A DNA stretch of 64,000 nt from Rotaria sp. Silwood1. Taxonomy: Eukaryota > Rotifera > Eurotatoria > Philodinida > Philodinidae. A model generated the notes under the pieces. That model saw nothing but the letters and a program-made list of their open reading frames with translations, was not told the origin of the DNA and made no database searches. The translations under genes and the position numbers were made by a program. Positions 23,658 through 37,000 of the stretch are shown one piece after another. The DNA lies in the NCBI GenBank assembly GCA_905250075.1, contig CAJNOP010000002.1, positions 8,111,565-8,175,564 of the forward strand, written 5' to 3'. Within the stretch, counting starts at the first letter, position 1. Each line of letters starts with the position of its first letter.

Positions 23658-26600
23658 ATGACTTTATTATGGTATCCTTGCATATTTTTCCTATATTTTT
23701 CTTTTGTTAAACTTCAAATAACAGATATAGATACTAATACTACTATATCAACAAGATTATCAGATATATTCGAAACAGATAATTCTATAATAAAATTACC
23801 ACATGTTACAATATTAGGCGCATTAACAAGTGATGAACATAGCAAAATACTTCAAAATATTAGTACATATTTAAGTAAAGATCTATATATATCATCACAA
23901 TCATTTATTCTTGATTTAAATCCATTATTAACAGTGTTAAAATTATGTGAGAAAGGTTATACATCAGGTGCAAAATTAATTATTGCTGATCATATTACTG
24001 ATGATGATAATGATTTAACATTAAATGCTATTTCGTATGTATCAGATTTTTATCATATACCTGTTATAGCAATAACATCAAGAGAAAATATTCTTGCAGA
24101 TAAAGTAAATAACTAATATATGAATATATTATCGAATAAAAAAATCTTTTTAACTTTAGGCATTACATGATTTTATCGTACGATTAGTACCACCATATTT
24201 ATATGAAGCTGATGCTTGGTTTAGTATAATTCGAAAATTAAAATATACAAAAGTTGTATTAATTTATAGTCAAGAAGAAGAAAGTCGAATGGTTGCATTA
24301 AGATTTCAAATGCTTACATATGATTCTGATATTCAAGTAAGCTTTGTTTCGATGTCTAACGAGAGAATATGTTCAACTGATCAATGACTTTGTTGCCGAA
24401 AACTGTTAATTCCGAATATGACTATAAGAAATCTCCTTAAATTTTTATATGTTGATTTTTCAGACTATTAAAAGTTTTTGAGAAAATTGTTCAGATAATA
24501 GAGCTGATCAAATTGTCTAAAATATAATAATCTTTGTTGTTTACTAAAAATGAGTTTTAAGAAAAAGAATATCATCTTGAAGGTTTTTATTTTGAAATGT
24601 TGATATAAATGTACCTGTTGTATAAATTAAAACGGTTATATTTTTTTTGCAAACGATTTGAAACAGAAAAAGATGGTTAGTCTAGAAAATCAATCTATGG
24701 ATATCTAAGGAGGAGTTCTTATAGTCATATTTGGAATTAACAACTTTCGGTGAGAAAGCTATTTGATTAGTTGAAAACGTTCTCTCCCAACATATGTTTG
24801 TTAATGAAATTTGTCTTTATAAGCAATGAACGACAACACAATATGATCATATTAGCATGATGTCAAACACTTAATGCATATTGACATAACGAGTTTAAGA
24901 TAAACATGATAATATGTAATTTGTGTTGAATGTTTTTGAACGTCAATCATGTCTTGTCATTTTTGTCCAAAAAAGTCAAAAGATAACTTCATTGAAACCA
25001 GTAATTCGATTTCAAATTAAACAGAACTAGCCTGAGACAATCAACATTTTGGAATCTTCGCAATTTTTCGAAAGAGTTTACATGGTTTTTCTAGAGGAAT
25101 GCTGCATGACAAATTTTCCGCTTCACTAAGGAAAATCAATAAGATTTTTGGCTGAGAGGCACGATCATATTTCACTATTGATCGAATTGTTCCTCATTTC
25201 AAGACGATGTTCTAACATAAAATACTCTAAAGTAGTCAGAGTTACGGCACGTATCTTTTAAAATTTTCTTTCCTTATATCTAATAGATTGAACGAACAAA
25301 AGAATATGGTCCAAATACAAATTTTACATCATTAATTTTAAAATTAACAACTGAAGATCGTTTATTAGCACGTGTTTTTATTATTCATACAAGGTAAATA
25401 AATAATAGTTTTATTTTAATAATAATTTAAAAAGAAAATTCGTTATTATTTCTAGACATAAAGATATCGATGAATTATTATTAGCTATTGTGCGATTACA
25501 AAAATTAGAAAATTTTGTTTGGATTATTAATGAACGTGCATTAAAATCAAATAGTTCAGCTTTATTTGATGGTTAAATTGATATTATTCGATTTTTTTTT
25601 GCTGATTATACTTTTTTCAGGTCTTCTTGGTGTTAAATTACATGATTCATTTACTGAAGAAAATCTACTTATTGATGCAACTCAACTTATTGTAAATACA
25701 TTTATTAAATTTCTTAATTCTTCATCTTCATTTTGGACCGAAAATATATCTGTTATTGATTGTTTATCAGTCGAACCTTGGGGAAATGGCAAAGATGTTT
25801 ATCAGTATGTATCATTCTCTTTTTTGTTTTCATGTTTATCTTAAATAAATTTATTATTCGTTTTATTTCAGAGCATTAGCTAATACAAGTGTTGAAAATG
25901 GTAAAACAGGTAATATTGCATTTAATGAAGAAGGTGATCGTATTGAATCATTATATGATATAATTAATATTCAATATGGACAACCGAAAGTTGTTGGCAA
26001 TTATCGTTCGAATACAGTAAGTTTTGAATATTATTTATTGATAAGAATATTTAAAGTGTTAAAAAATGTCTCGAAAGGATTATATTAAAAAATGCTAATG
26101 CTAATTTTTAGTCTATAGAATTCCTGCGGGAAAATTGATATATATATAAATTAGATTAAAAATTTAAAAATATTGAAATTATTCATTTCTATTTGATGTA
26201 TTCGATCTTGTGAAAACTTTGACTAATTTCATCTTTTATCAATATAGATAACAAGAATCAATGATCACAGTTGAATTCTATTAACATGACTACAATATTG
26301 TTTGATCTGCAAATTTTCAGTTTTTATGTTTATCTTATACAAAAATATTTAGGCAAAGGAATATTTTCAAGCAGTCTTGTACTTTGAAGTTTTTTACTTT
26401 AGTAAAAATGCTTATCTGAATAGGATTAGATGGAAAATCGTCAATAAAATTCTTATCGTTCTTTTTGATATATTAGCTTGTTTACATTCGTAAAAACTTA
26501 TACTTTTTAAACAAATGAGACAATATAATTATTGATCAGAGCTCTGAATGGCTGAATCTCTAAACTTAAAAGAAATGGGCCTATGGCTTCTCAAAATTTG

Positions 26601-29600
26601 GACGAGCTTAACCATGTGTTTTTATTTACAAATGATTTACTCAAAAGATTATATAATACTTATAGACAGAATTTTAGCTCTATAGAACGCATCTACAGAG
26701 TTTTAAATGAAAGCTGTGTTTCTAGAAAAGCATTCACAGAACAAAAAAGTTGTTATCTTTTCTATGTGTTGAACTTTATCAGTGTATTTGAATCCGAATT
26801 GTGAAAGACACATATAGACTTGAAAATACTAACATGGAAAAAATCTAAAATTTAGGGACATGAATGAAGCAATCTTCATAAACTAATTGTATGTTTCCAC
26901 TTTGTGTCACTATGTAGACATCTTATCAACAAATTATTATAGCGGCATTGTTATATATATTTTTATTCTTTGTTCTGCTTTGTATACATATTGATTCTTT
27001 GTTGCAGAAATGTTTGAGCCATTGCAAAAACTACAAAAGATTTCTCAATAAAAGTAGTAATATGTGACACATCTACAGAATTTTGTTTTTATTGAAGATT
27101 TGATCAACAAGCGTCCCTCAATCTATGAGCCAAAACTAATAGTCATACCTTTTAGTGTAAATAAACGCATGTTTTAAATGAATGATGATACTTGATAATA
27201 GAATATTTGTCTTTCATGTCTTGATAATGAGCAGATAGAAAGTTTAACCTTTTTCAGATTTTATCTTATCTCATAGAAGCAGACATTTTGCCTCTATGAC
27301 CAGACACTCAGAGATTATGTCTCGTAAATAGATGACTAACCATGAGTAGTCAACCATCAATCATGCAAGGTTCTCAGAAGTTTTTCACTTGCAGAACTCG
27401 TTGAGTCGATCAATTGAGTTTAAAAAAAATTCAAATTTACTCAATAACTTTTGGTACTAACGTCATGATACTCGGAAGTGTTAAGTATTGCTCGTCAGTA
27501 GTTAAGAATAGTCAAAGTTTTTGAATATGCTTGTCCTAGCGCATCATGATTTGTTGAGTAAATTTGAGTATTTTTTATTTATCAAAACGATTAGTGCAAT
27601 GAGTTATTCAGATGAATAAAATCTTTTGAGAATCTGGTATTTTTTATGGATTAATTACTTATGGCAGTATCCATGAAAAAAAAAGCGATTCACAAGCATT
27701 TTATCGTTGATAGAGAATTATAAGAAAGACCATTGTCTAAATATCTTGTTTCTTTTTGCTTCTAGAGTACTTGTTATACAAGTGTGATGTGTCAAGAAAT
27801 TGTAAGTATTTTGGATTAATTATAAAAAAGCATGACTATTTTAATTGTCTCTTTCGTTTTATACTATGTTAATTTGCCATAAAAAACATGTGTTTGATTT
27901 TTATTTATATAGATCAGTAAAACAGAATTAAAACTTAATGAAGATGAAATTATTTGGCCTAATCGATTAAATCGAAAACCTGATGGAATTCATACAAGAC
28001 GAAATGTTTCGGTTAGAATATTTTTTTTTCAAAATTTTTGTTAATAGGCATGTATTATTTAGGTTGTTACTATTGTCGAAAAACCATTTGTATTTGCTCG
28101 TCCTGGTAATGATTGTGACTCCTTATCTGAAGTTTTTTGTCCACGTAAAACACTTAATAGTAATGTCTACTAAAAATTTTTGTAACTAGAAATCAATTGT
28201 TTTATTTTCAGGCTCAACTTATGAAGAATATTGTTGTTATGGTTATTGTATTGATTTATTAAAAAAATTATCAAAAAATCTTACTTTTTTTTATACATTA
28301 CATCTTGTTGCTGATGGTAAATATGGATCATTTGAAAAGGTAAATAAAAATACACAATAAAGAATTGAGTAGTTTCTAAAATATATCAAAGAACAAATAA
28401 TATTTAATAAAATATACGCATGTATATTTATTACGAGTTACAAAACAACCGAATATCCTGTAGAAATGACTTAAAATGGTATGATTATTTAATATGTCTT
28501 TTTTTCGTATAGGAAAGAGATGATGAACAAAAACGTTGGGATGGAATGATTGGTGAATTAATAAACTATCAAGCTGATATGATTATTGCTCCATTAACAA
28601 TGAGTCCTGAACGTGCAGAAGATATTGAATTTACAAAACCATTTAAATATCAAGGTATAACAATTCTTGTACGAAAGGTAAATAAAGAAAAAAGAAAAAT
28701 TTGAATTGATTTCTATTTATAAACATATAATATTTAGGATACAAATAAATCACATTTGGCATCATTTTTACAACCATTTCAAAAAGTGTTATGGATAATG
28801 GTTTTATTATCTGTACATATTATTGCTGTTGTTCTTTATTTACTGGATCGTTTATCACCATTTGGTCGGTTTCATTTCGCACAACAACAAGATAAACAAC
28901 ATAAAAGAAATCTTGGCATAGAAAAAAATACGAAAGAAGATAAACTTAATTTATCACATGCATTTTGGTTTACATGGGGAATTTTATTAAATTCAGGAAT
29001 TGGAGAAGGTTAAAAAAACAAAAGAAAAACAAACAAAAGAAAAGTCCCGCAGGATTTAATAACTTATCTTGAACCAGGATACTGTATATGTGATGTTATA
29101 GAGCACTTCATGATGCATCGAATGATATAGAAGAAATCAAATGTTTCTCAAATTTTAACTTGCTGAGAGTTCGTATACTGGTCGTAATTATTGAGAAATG
29201 TATATAGTATTCATAGACATTATGATCCATAAAATAAACTTATGCAAATTTTGTTGTCAAACTCAATTCTATATAGTTATAGGTGCTCTTCAATGTTCTA
29301 TAATCAATAGTTTTCATCATTGGTTTTTTATATTTCACGCTTGTATCTTTTCTTAGGTGTAGGTTATTTCTTGCTCATATGATATTTCAGTGTATTCACT
29401 TTTGTTCTGTAGAACAAGTGAGTATTCAACGTGAAACTTTCTCAAAAATTGCACACTATTGAGCTCTATTTGTTTTACAGATAAGATCTTTCAGAACAAT
29501 ATGAACATATTCTCATTTTGCTCCCTAGAATATTCTATTTTTGCATATAAAGAGACCATTATATTGATGATATTTTAATAATATTTAACGATCATATTAA

Positions 29601-32600
29601 AATTTTTCTATATATCACATAATCAGATCAACAATCCTAAATGAACTGATATAAATAACTCCTTTATGAACGAAAAAAACTTTTTGATCGTCACACCCGT
29701 GGAAGGGTATTTAAGCAGTGAAAATATTTTATTATTGAAAAGGATATAAGATGCTTCATGAGGGATGTTATCCTGATTATTAATACATAATCACTTTAAC
29801 AATCTAGCAAATTAACAATATGTTCCTGCTATTTTAAAAGATCTTATCTGTAAAACATATAGAGCTCAATACTGTGTGCAATTTTTGAGAAAGTTTCACG
29901 TTGATGCTCACTTGTTTTATAACACAGAGTGGAATACATTGAAATATCAAATAGTTAACAAATAGCCTAGATCAAAGAAAACGGACTAATGAGGAAAAGT
30001 ATGGATCATAGAAAATTGAAGAGTACGTATAACTGTATGGAATTGAGTTTGAAAAAAATTTGCACAAGTTTATCTTAGACACCATAATGTCTATAATTAC
30101 CATTGATAGTCGTTAAGACTTACGATCCGTGTATTGAATTTGAGAAGAACTTGATTTCTTATATACTGTTCGATGTGTCAAAAACTGCTCTACAACATTG
30201 CATATATGGTATCTTGGTCAAGATAAGTCACTAGATTCGGCGGGGTCATTTGATTAATAATATCATATTGTATTTTTGTTTATTAGGAGCACCAAAAAGT
30301 TTTTCAGCTCGTGTTCTTGGTATGGTTTGGGCAGGTTTTGCTATGATTATGGTTGCTTCTTATACAGCTAATTTAGCTGCTTTTCTTGTACTTGATCGAC
30401 CTGATGAAGCAAGTTTATCAGGAATTAATGATGCTCGAGTAAATTATTTAAATATTGAATCAAAAATAATTTTCTTTCTCTTTTTCAAGTTAAGAAATCC
30501 ACAAGATGGTTTTACATATGCAACAGTAAAAGGTTCAGCAGTTGATATGTATTTCAAACGACAAGTTGGTATGTAAAATCAAACGAAAAAAGGAAATATT
30601 ATGTTTTTTTTTCTTAGAATTTTCAACAATGTATCGAATAATGGAATCAAAAAATCGTTTATCAGTTGAAGAAGCAATATCAGAGCTACGAAATGGGTAA
30701 ATAAATAAAGTGAAGCAAAAAAGTTTCTTTTCGGATTTTTTCTTAACAATAATAACTTAAACAAATGAGAAAAAATATTTGATAAGTTAAAACACTTTTC
30801 TATTAGATGAAATACTTGCCGAATTTCTTTTAATAGATTTTGGGTGAAAGATTTCTAGAAAACCAGTTTTCTGAATTTTATCGGAAAGGTTGTGCAAATA
30901 AGTTAGTCTTATAGAGATAACACTTCTAAATAAAATAAGTTGCGTTCGAGTTCTCTACCACCTATTATCAGTGAACTGCACTCATTCTACGAGATGTCTG
31001 AAAATGTAAAACACAATCAATGTATTTGAACTTTCATAAAAACTACAGAAGACAGTCTTTTCAGTCTATCGTACAATGAGTGTTGTTCACTGAATATAGA
31101 TTGTGGAGAATTTTGTCAGATCTTATTTTGTAAAAGAAAATGTTTTCTCTAATAAATGAACTTTTTTACAAAATGTTTTTGACAGAATCCAGAGACCTTT
31201 CATCTAAACCTACTAATGAAAATTTGAGAAATACTTCTTCTGATGGGATACTGTTTCAGCTAATCAAACTTTTTCTCTGATTTGTTTTAGCTGTTAATGT
31301 GAAGCAAAAAAAGTCGAAAATGCTTCGTTTCTGAACTTTTTGTCTGCACCTTACAAGTTTGAGCGAATAGAGTCAGATTCAAGTTATTTTTTGACATTTT
31401 TTCATTTTCTGTTCATTCTTATAAAAAAAAAAAATTTAACAACAAGTTGGGCAATAATATAAACTATTCTCTCTCATACAGTTCCACAAGACAGTAACAC
31501 CAATGGCAATAAACAAAATCCTGAACTAGAAGTTGTTTACAAACTAAAAATATTTACCAACATGTAAATTAATGTCTTATTGCACTACAAAAATATTGAA
31601 ATACAAATATTCAATTGTGAAAAATTTAAACAATACTGTCTCATTAAATGGCTGCTTTGAGAAAACATATATTCAAGTAGTACTTATGTAGCATAGAAAC
31701 ATGCATGATTTTTCTAGCAAGTTTACTAAGAAATTGATATAAATTTCAGTTTTGGAAAATCAGATCATCGCGACTCATTTCATAAATATCAGGAAAATTG
31801 AGTTTCGAATTGTGCCTTGAAAGTTTTCATAGAAACAGCTCTTAATAAGAACTGTTTATTCTAAAAGTTTAACGTCCTACGATTACTTCTATCGTAAGAT
31901 ACAATTATGGTAATAGCATATGTTTTTATGTCACTCATATACAAGGGCAAATTTTGCAAGGTATTTATAACTCATTAGAATCTATGTTATGCACATAGTT
32001 TTGACTCAAAATTAATTAAATACTCCAAAACATTCCTTTTTTTAGTCATGAATGCAATTTATCCGGCCTTGAATAAATATTTATTTTGTATTTTTTGAAA
32101 AATTAATAATTATTTCTTTATTCTTTAGAACATTAAATGCATTTATTTGGGATTCGCCAAGACTTGAATATGAAGCAGCACAAGATTGTGATTTAGTTAC
32201 AGCTGGTGAATTATTTGGACGATCAAGTTATGGAATTGCATTAAGAAAAAAAGATGCATGGATTAATCCATTATCTCATACTATATTATCATTTCATGAA
32301 ACAGGTTTTATGGAATTACTTGATAATAAATGGATTTATTCAAAAAAGTAAAATGAATTTTATGTTTTTATTTTTTATTTTCATTTGATATTTTAGTGAC
32401 AAACAATGTCCTGATCGTTCATCATCACCAGCAACACTTGAATTTCATAATATGCTTGGTAAAAATGAGATCTTTCGCTTTGTTTTGCTTTTTTTTCTTA
32501 TTGATGGATGCTAAATATTCTTTATAGATGTTTTTCAACTTGTTGCTTTTGGAGCAATTATTGGTTGTTTTGTTCTTATTATTGAAATTATATTTAAAAG

Positions 32601-32844
32601 ACAAAAACAACGAGTACAAAGAGAAAATGAAATAGCTCGAAATGTTATGGTCTATTGGAAAAAAAGAGTCGAGGTAAGAATTACTGATGGAACTTTATAG
32701 GTTTTTATTTTTTATTTTTTTTCTTCTTAGAGACGTAATCGACAACGTTCGACAATGCTTGAATCTGATAATTATGAAAAACAAATTGTTAATTCAAATT
32801 CTTATCATCCATTCTCTTCAAGTCGTATTGACTATCCTGTATAA
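23658..32844 (+). CDS. Grin1: NMDA-type ionotropic glutamate receptor, GluN1 (glycine-binding) subunit
   Basis: Nineteen exons starting at 23658, 24160, 25287, 25456, 25621, 25872, 27766, 27913, 28063, 28212, 28513, 28738, 30287, 30490, 30618, 32129, 32397, 32528 and 32731 join without a frame break to 940 aa, very near the 938 aa of human GluN1. There is a signal peptide ([16 protein letters not shown]), a diverged amino-terminal domain, then a ligand-binding domain: [49 protein letters not shown] (Thr and Arg that hold glycine kept) and [12 protein letters not shown] (Asp kept). M1 is [15 protein letters not shown]; the pore loop [13 protein letters not shown] keeps the Asn of the N site; M3 has [16 protein letters not shown]4 is followed by a short basic tail ending SSRIDYPV. 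The residue corresponding to human Ser688 is Ala (GSAVDMYF). Four introns of 0.95-1.75 kb contain foldback repeats; the rest are mostly near 50 nt. Confidence 0.96.
24355..24792. mobile_element. foldback/MITE-like element in GluN1 intron 2
   Basis: Arms at 24355-24467 and 24677-24792 are inverted copies of each other. The core 24405-24430 matches the reverse complement of 24715-24740 at 25 of 26 positions. The spacer is about 210 nt. There is no ORF and the ends and target duplication are not resolved. It is likely a non-autonomous DNA transposon. Confidence 0.75.
27395..27640. repeat. smaller imperfect inverted repeat in GluN1 intron 6
   Basis: The text around CAAATTTACTCAATAA (about 27432-27448) recurs inverted as TTGTTGAGTAAATTTGAG (about 27551-27568). 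Weaker pairing extends outward to about 27400 and 27610. The intron is 1.75 kb, the longest in the gene. The element is degraded and its borders are uncertain. Confidence 0.5.
29045..30246. mobile_element. 1.2-kb foldback element filling GluN1 intron 12
   Basis: The arms, about 29045-29530 and 29830-30246, are inverted imperfect copies over most of their length. A 30-nt block at 29427-29456 is perfectly repeated inverted at 29874-29903, and the outer tips are CCCGC... and ...GCGGG. The unique centre is about 300 nt and has no coding capacity. The element occupies nearly the whole intron that separates the pore-loop exon from the M3 exon. The superfamily and target duplication are not determined. 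Confidence 0.85.
30800..31262. mobile_element. foldback element in GluN1 intron 15
   Basis: Inverted arms of roughly 210 nt (30800-31011 and 31052-31262) with about a 40-nt loop. The best-matching blocks are CAGTGAACTGCACTCATTCT near 30969 and its inverted counterpart ATGAGTGTTGTTCACTG near 31076. Divergence between the arms is higher than in the 29-30 kb element, suggesting greater age. Confidence 0.65.
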
Positions 32845-34015
32845 TCAAATTTATTTTGAATTTTAAACATTTATTTGTTAATTAAAACCTATAAGATACT
32901 CTTTTTTTCTTTCTTTTTTTTCGAAATATATCTCTATGTAGTTAATCTTCTAAAAGTAAAACACCATTATTCTTTAATTTGTCATATAGTTCTATCAATA
33001 ATAGATTGGATATATTTAGCTGACGTTGTCATCAATCGTAAAGGTCATAAACAACGATCAGAAACCTATGCTATGATATAGATTAAACAAAAGACGACAA
33101 GAAATAAAAAAGAATATGAATATAAGACATGTTGCTATTAATGTCGAAGGGCATTTCTACTATTGAAGAGATATCTATTCGTGTTCTTGGTCAAAGAAAT
33201 ATGTAGAGAAGAATCATTATTTAACAACATATCCTTCGACTTCATCGACATCTTGTCCTTCTTCTTCTTCTTCTCTCTTTTTCCTTTCAACAAGAATAGA
33301 AGAATAATATCGATCTATACGTAACATCTAACCTCAGAACTGAGCAAACCAACATCCTACCATGCCGTCGTCTATGCATCATCATCATCATCATCAACAT
33401 CATCGGTGGTGTCTTAGTATACTATTTCATGTTCTCTATATATAAGAGTTTGTAAGTAGACCGATGCTATCGTTCTGTTGCTTCAGCAAACTAAATAAGA
33501 GAGAATTGTCATAATAGAAGGCGATAGCATCTATACATGTAAAGATCTTTCATCATCTGGTCGACTCAGAGAACGTTGGCGACGACCTCGAATTGCTTCG
33601 TTTGTCGCACAAGAGATTTTCAGCTCAGTTCTCTTCGTTGTCATGAAAATGACTGGCATGATATAATTATTATGAGACTGCTTGGGAAATAGCAAACATT
33701 TATCAAGACAAGGAGAGAAGATCGGTGAACTACTATCAAAGCAAATAACTAATATATACGTACAAACATACACATGAGGAACTCATTCGTTACGGTAAGT
33801 AAAAATTCTATGATTGAGTCACGTTTATTATAAAATACTTGTAGTCATTTACTTATTTTATAATCAGATATGAGTCAAATTTTCTTGTCATGCTACATTT
33901 TTCTTTCTTTCAATTTATTGAAACAAATAGATTTGAATATAATGAAGTTTTTTTTCTTCTTTTCCTTTTTTTTTCTAGGTAGTTATATTTTCTCTCTCTC
34001 TCATTTAATATTACA
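32845..34015. other. intergenic between GluN1 and SORBS-like gene
   Basis: 1.17 kb with a (CAT)n tract near 33376-33396 and pyrimidine runs. Short ORFs (32875-33081 plus, 33531-33773 minus) have no domain or splice support. A T-rich leader with AG at 33977-33978 precedes the next gene's ATG. Confidence 0.45.
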
Positions 34016-37000
34016 ATGGTTATTGAAACCCGACAGAGTCGTACACGTCTTCTTCATTATGAATATCATCATCATAATCGTAATCGTCGTCGTCACCATA
34101 CATTAGACAATGCGACTTTGGATAAATTCAATTTTATTTGTGTACAATTACACCCTGACGAGGTAAATCTCATTAGTTCATTTTAATTATTCTTTTTTTC
34201 TTTTGAAAAATAATGAAGCTGATTATTGTTTTCTTCTTCTTCTTTTTTTTTGTTTTGACCTTGAAAAATATATAGGCTTTATATTTTTTTATGTACACAA
34301 AAATTCTTTTTTTTTTGCCTTATCGGCTAAATCTTCGTCTGAAAAAAAAAGAAAGAAAAACTATCGATAGATTAGTAGTATAGATAAATGATACGTAGAA
34401 AAATATATATTATTTGTTCTATAAATAGTCACGTACTGATTCGTCATCGTCTCATACAAATTTAACTATGACACAACCAAAAAATTCTTCAATTTCAACT
34501 ACTTCAATGGTGATACCACCTGCAACAATATCAACAGTAACAACGGCAGCACGTCGTGTTCGTTTTAAATTTGATGAAAATGATAAAAATCAAAATAATA
34601 TTGATTTAAATGATAATCGACATACACGTTCATCTGATGATGTCAGATTATCTGAAAAAAATTTTATTCATCGTGTTGAATTCGAAATTCCTATTCATAG
34701 AGGTATTAAATCTATAAAACATAAATTATATCACATATTGTTGTTTTTTTGTCTTATTGAAGATATAAATCCATGGTTAAATGTTGATTGTTCAACACAA
34801 TCATCTCTACCAGCTAAAACACGTTCGTTAACAACACAAAAAATTGATATAAAACATACTAATAATAATTCAATTCGTGTGCAAAATATAGCACCATTTA
34901 TTGAAGCTGAAATCAGTTCTGAAATAGTAAGTAAAAAGAAAAATAAATGTTCTAATGACATCATTTAATTGTTACTTGATTCATTCAATGTATTGTTCAA
35001 AGAATTATCTATTTCTGATTGAATATTATATAGTAGATTAGACATAGTTCTGATAGCATAGTTTTCGCTAGTAGTTTTGTTGATTGACAAGATCATAATA
35101 GGGATATATGATACAATATTCTATTGATTATATATTCATCTCATATTCATGAATGATTGACATAGTGTTAATTATCAAAAATTAGTATTCTCTCATTGAT
35201 ATTAAATCAATATCATCTTTAAAATAGTCTCGAGAGTATTCTATCGTAACCACAGAATTTATGTATATTGATAAATCCTAAAGTTGAAGGTGTCAAATAA
35301 ATAAATGAAAACGAAAAAGAAACAAAAGAGTGAATATATTATTATAATTTAGAATAGTTTTTGTTTCTCTGTTGTTTTAGTATTACCTTATGTGTTAGTT
35401 TATTTGCATGATATGGTGGCAAAAGCAAACATATCATTGCCATAAAGTTGTTTTCTTGCCAATAATGGCTTCCTTCTTCTCTCCTGTTTCTCTCGTTTTT
35501 TTTTAACAGTTGATCTATGTACCATCACTAACAGCGATAAGGCAAGAGAACTTATCTATAGACTAAAAACAATAATATCAACACCAACACTAACCGTACG
35601 TCCGTTCTATAGCCGTCGTCTTTCTTGCTTTCTTCTATTTCTCTGTTAGTGATGGTGGTTCATCAACATTTTTTTTTATCGTCGTCATTATATGCGTCTT
35701 ATAAATAGAAAGAACAAACGATAGATTGTACTTTTGCTTGCAAACGACTGTCAGTTGATTAAACCTTGATTATCACATACGAAGTATTGACATTTTCATC
35801 ATCATTATCATCCAATTAGATCAATCTGAACATTCAACAAACATGTGCTCATGTAATAGAAAATGAGTTCAACTCATGCTTGCTATTGTATATAATGGAT
35901 GCAATGAAGAAAATAATACGACACAATATCATCTGTCGCTGCCAGCAGGTAGTTAAAAATATCAAAAAAAAAAAACTAATAAACCTAATATCAATTTCAT
36001 CTATTTTGTTTTTTTTTTGATTAATGTACACTATGATTATTTTCTATCGTCAACTATACCAACATATATGTTTTCTTTTTATTTTCTTAACTATTTCATG
36101 CTGAGAAAAATGTCAAAAAAAAACCATATTCTTCGTTCTTTTATTTCTTCTTTCGTCGATATACATCCTTGAGTACAACTAGTTCGACCACCTGTCGAGT
36201 TCATGTTCACATCTACAGTTCATCTATCATCAAATCAGATGTTTTCATATCATTAAATATATTTATTCATCTCATCCGGAGAAATATGTATCAGAAAACA
36301 AATAATGAATAAACGAAAAATAAAAATAAAAAAGAAACTAGTAACATATGTATATTCTAGGACAGAAGTGCAATATATATTATTCATCATGTATTTTATT
36401 CGACATCTTGAATTATACTTGTTTCGAAAGTTAATACTTGATCTTAATCGATAAATCATATTGACTGTCAATATCTGTACGATTTTTTTGTTCAACAAAC
36501 CATACACGTCAATCATGACATATATAGCTATATGTATATAAGATGTTAGTGGAGTTTTTTTTCTTTTTTTTTTGTTTTATGACATGTATATATACATATC
36601 ATTCTGTTGTAATAACAACATCATCATCACTTTCACCTCTGTTCTTTCATTTTGACTTGTTTGTATTACCATTGCCAGCTTGTTCTATCATTCTATTGAG
36701 ACCATGTTTATTACATAATGGATAGTGAAGGATAGATAGACAAGCACATATGTCCCGTCAAGTAATATTAAATACAAAAAAAGTAAGAAGTTGTGAACAT
36801 TAAAATGACGATATAGTGTCACATTATTAATGAGGGTGCGTGTGTGTATATATATTCAATACAAAAGAATCGACAATGTTTTTTTATAGGAACAAAACAT
36901 ACCTAAAAAGGAGAAAATATAAAGAATCGAATTTAAATTGAATATACGAAAAGCGATATAATGACGTGTTGTATATATATATTGATGTGAATCTATTATA

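Noticed and set aside
26583-26804. 73-codon ORF inside GluN1 intron 6.
   Set aside because: No homology recognised, no splice sites in phase with the receptor exons, no sign of a separate transcript.
33531-33773. 80-codon minus-strand ORF between GluN1 and the SORBS-like gene.
   Set aside because: No domain, no signal peptide and no splice context; length expected by chance.
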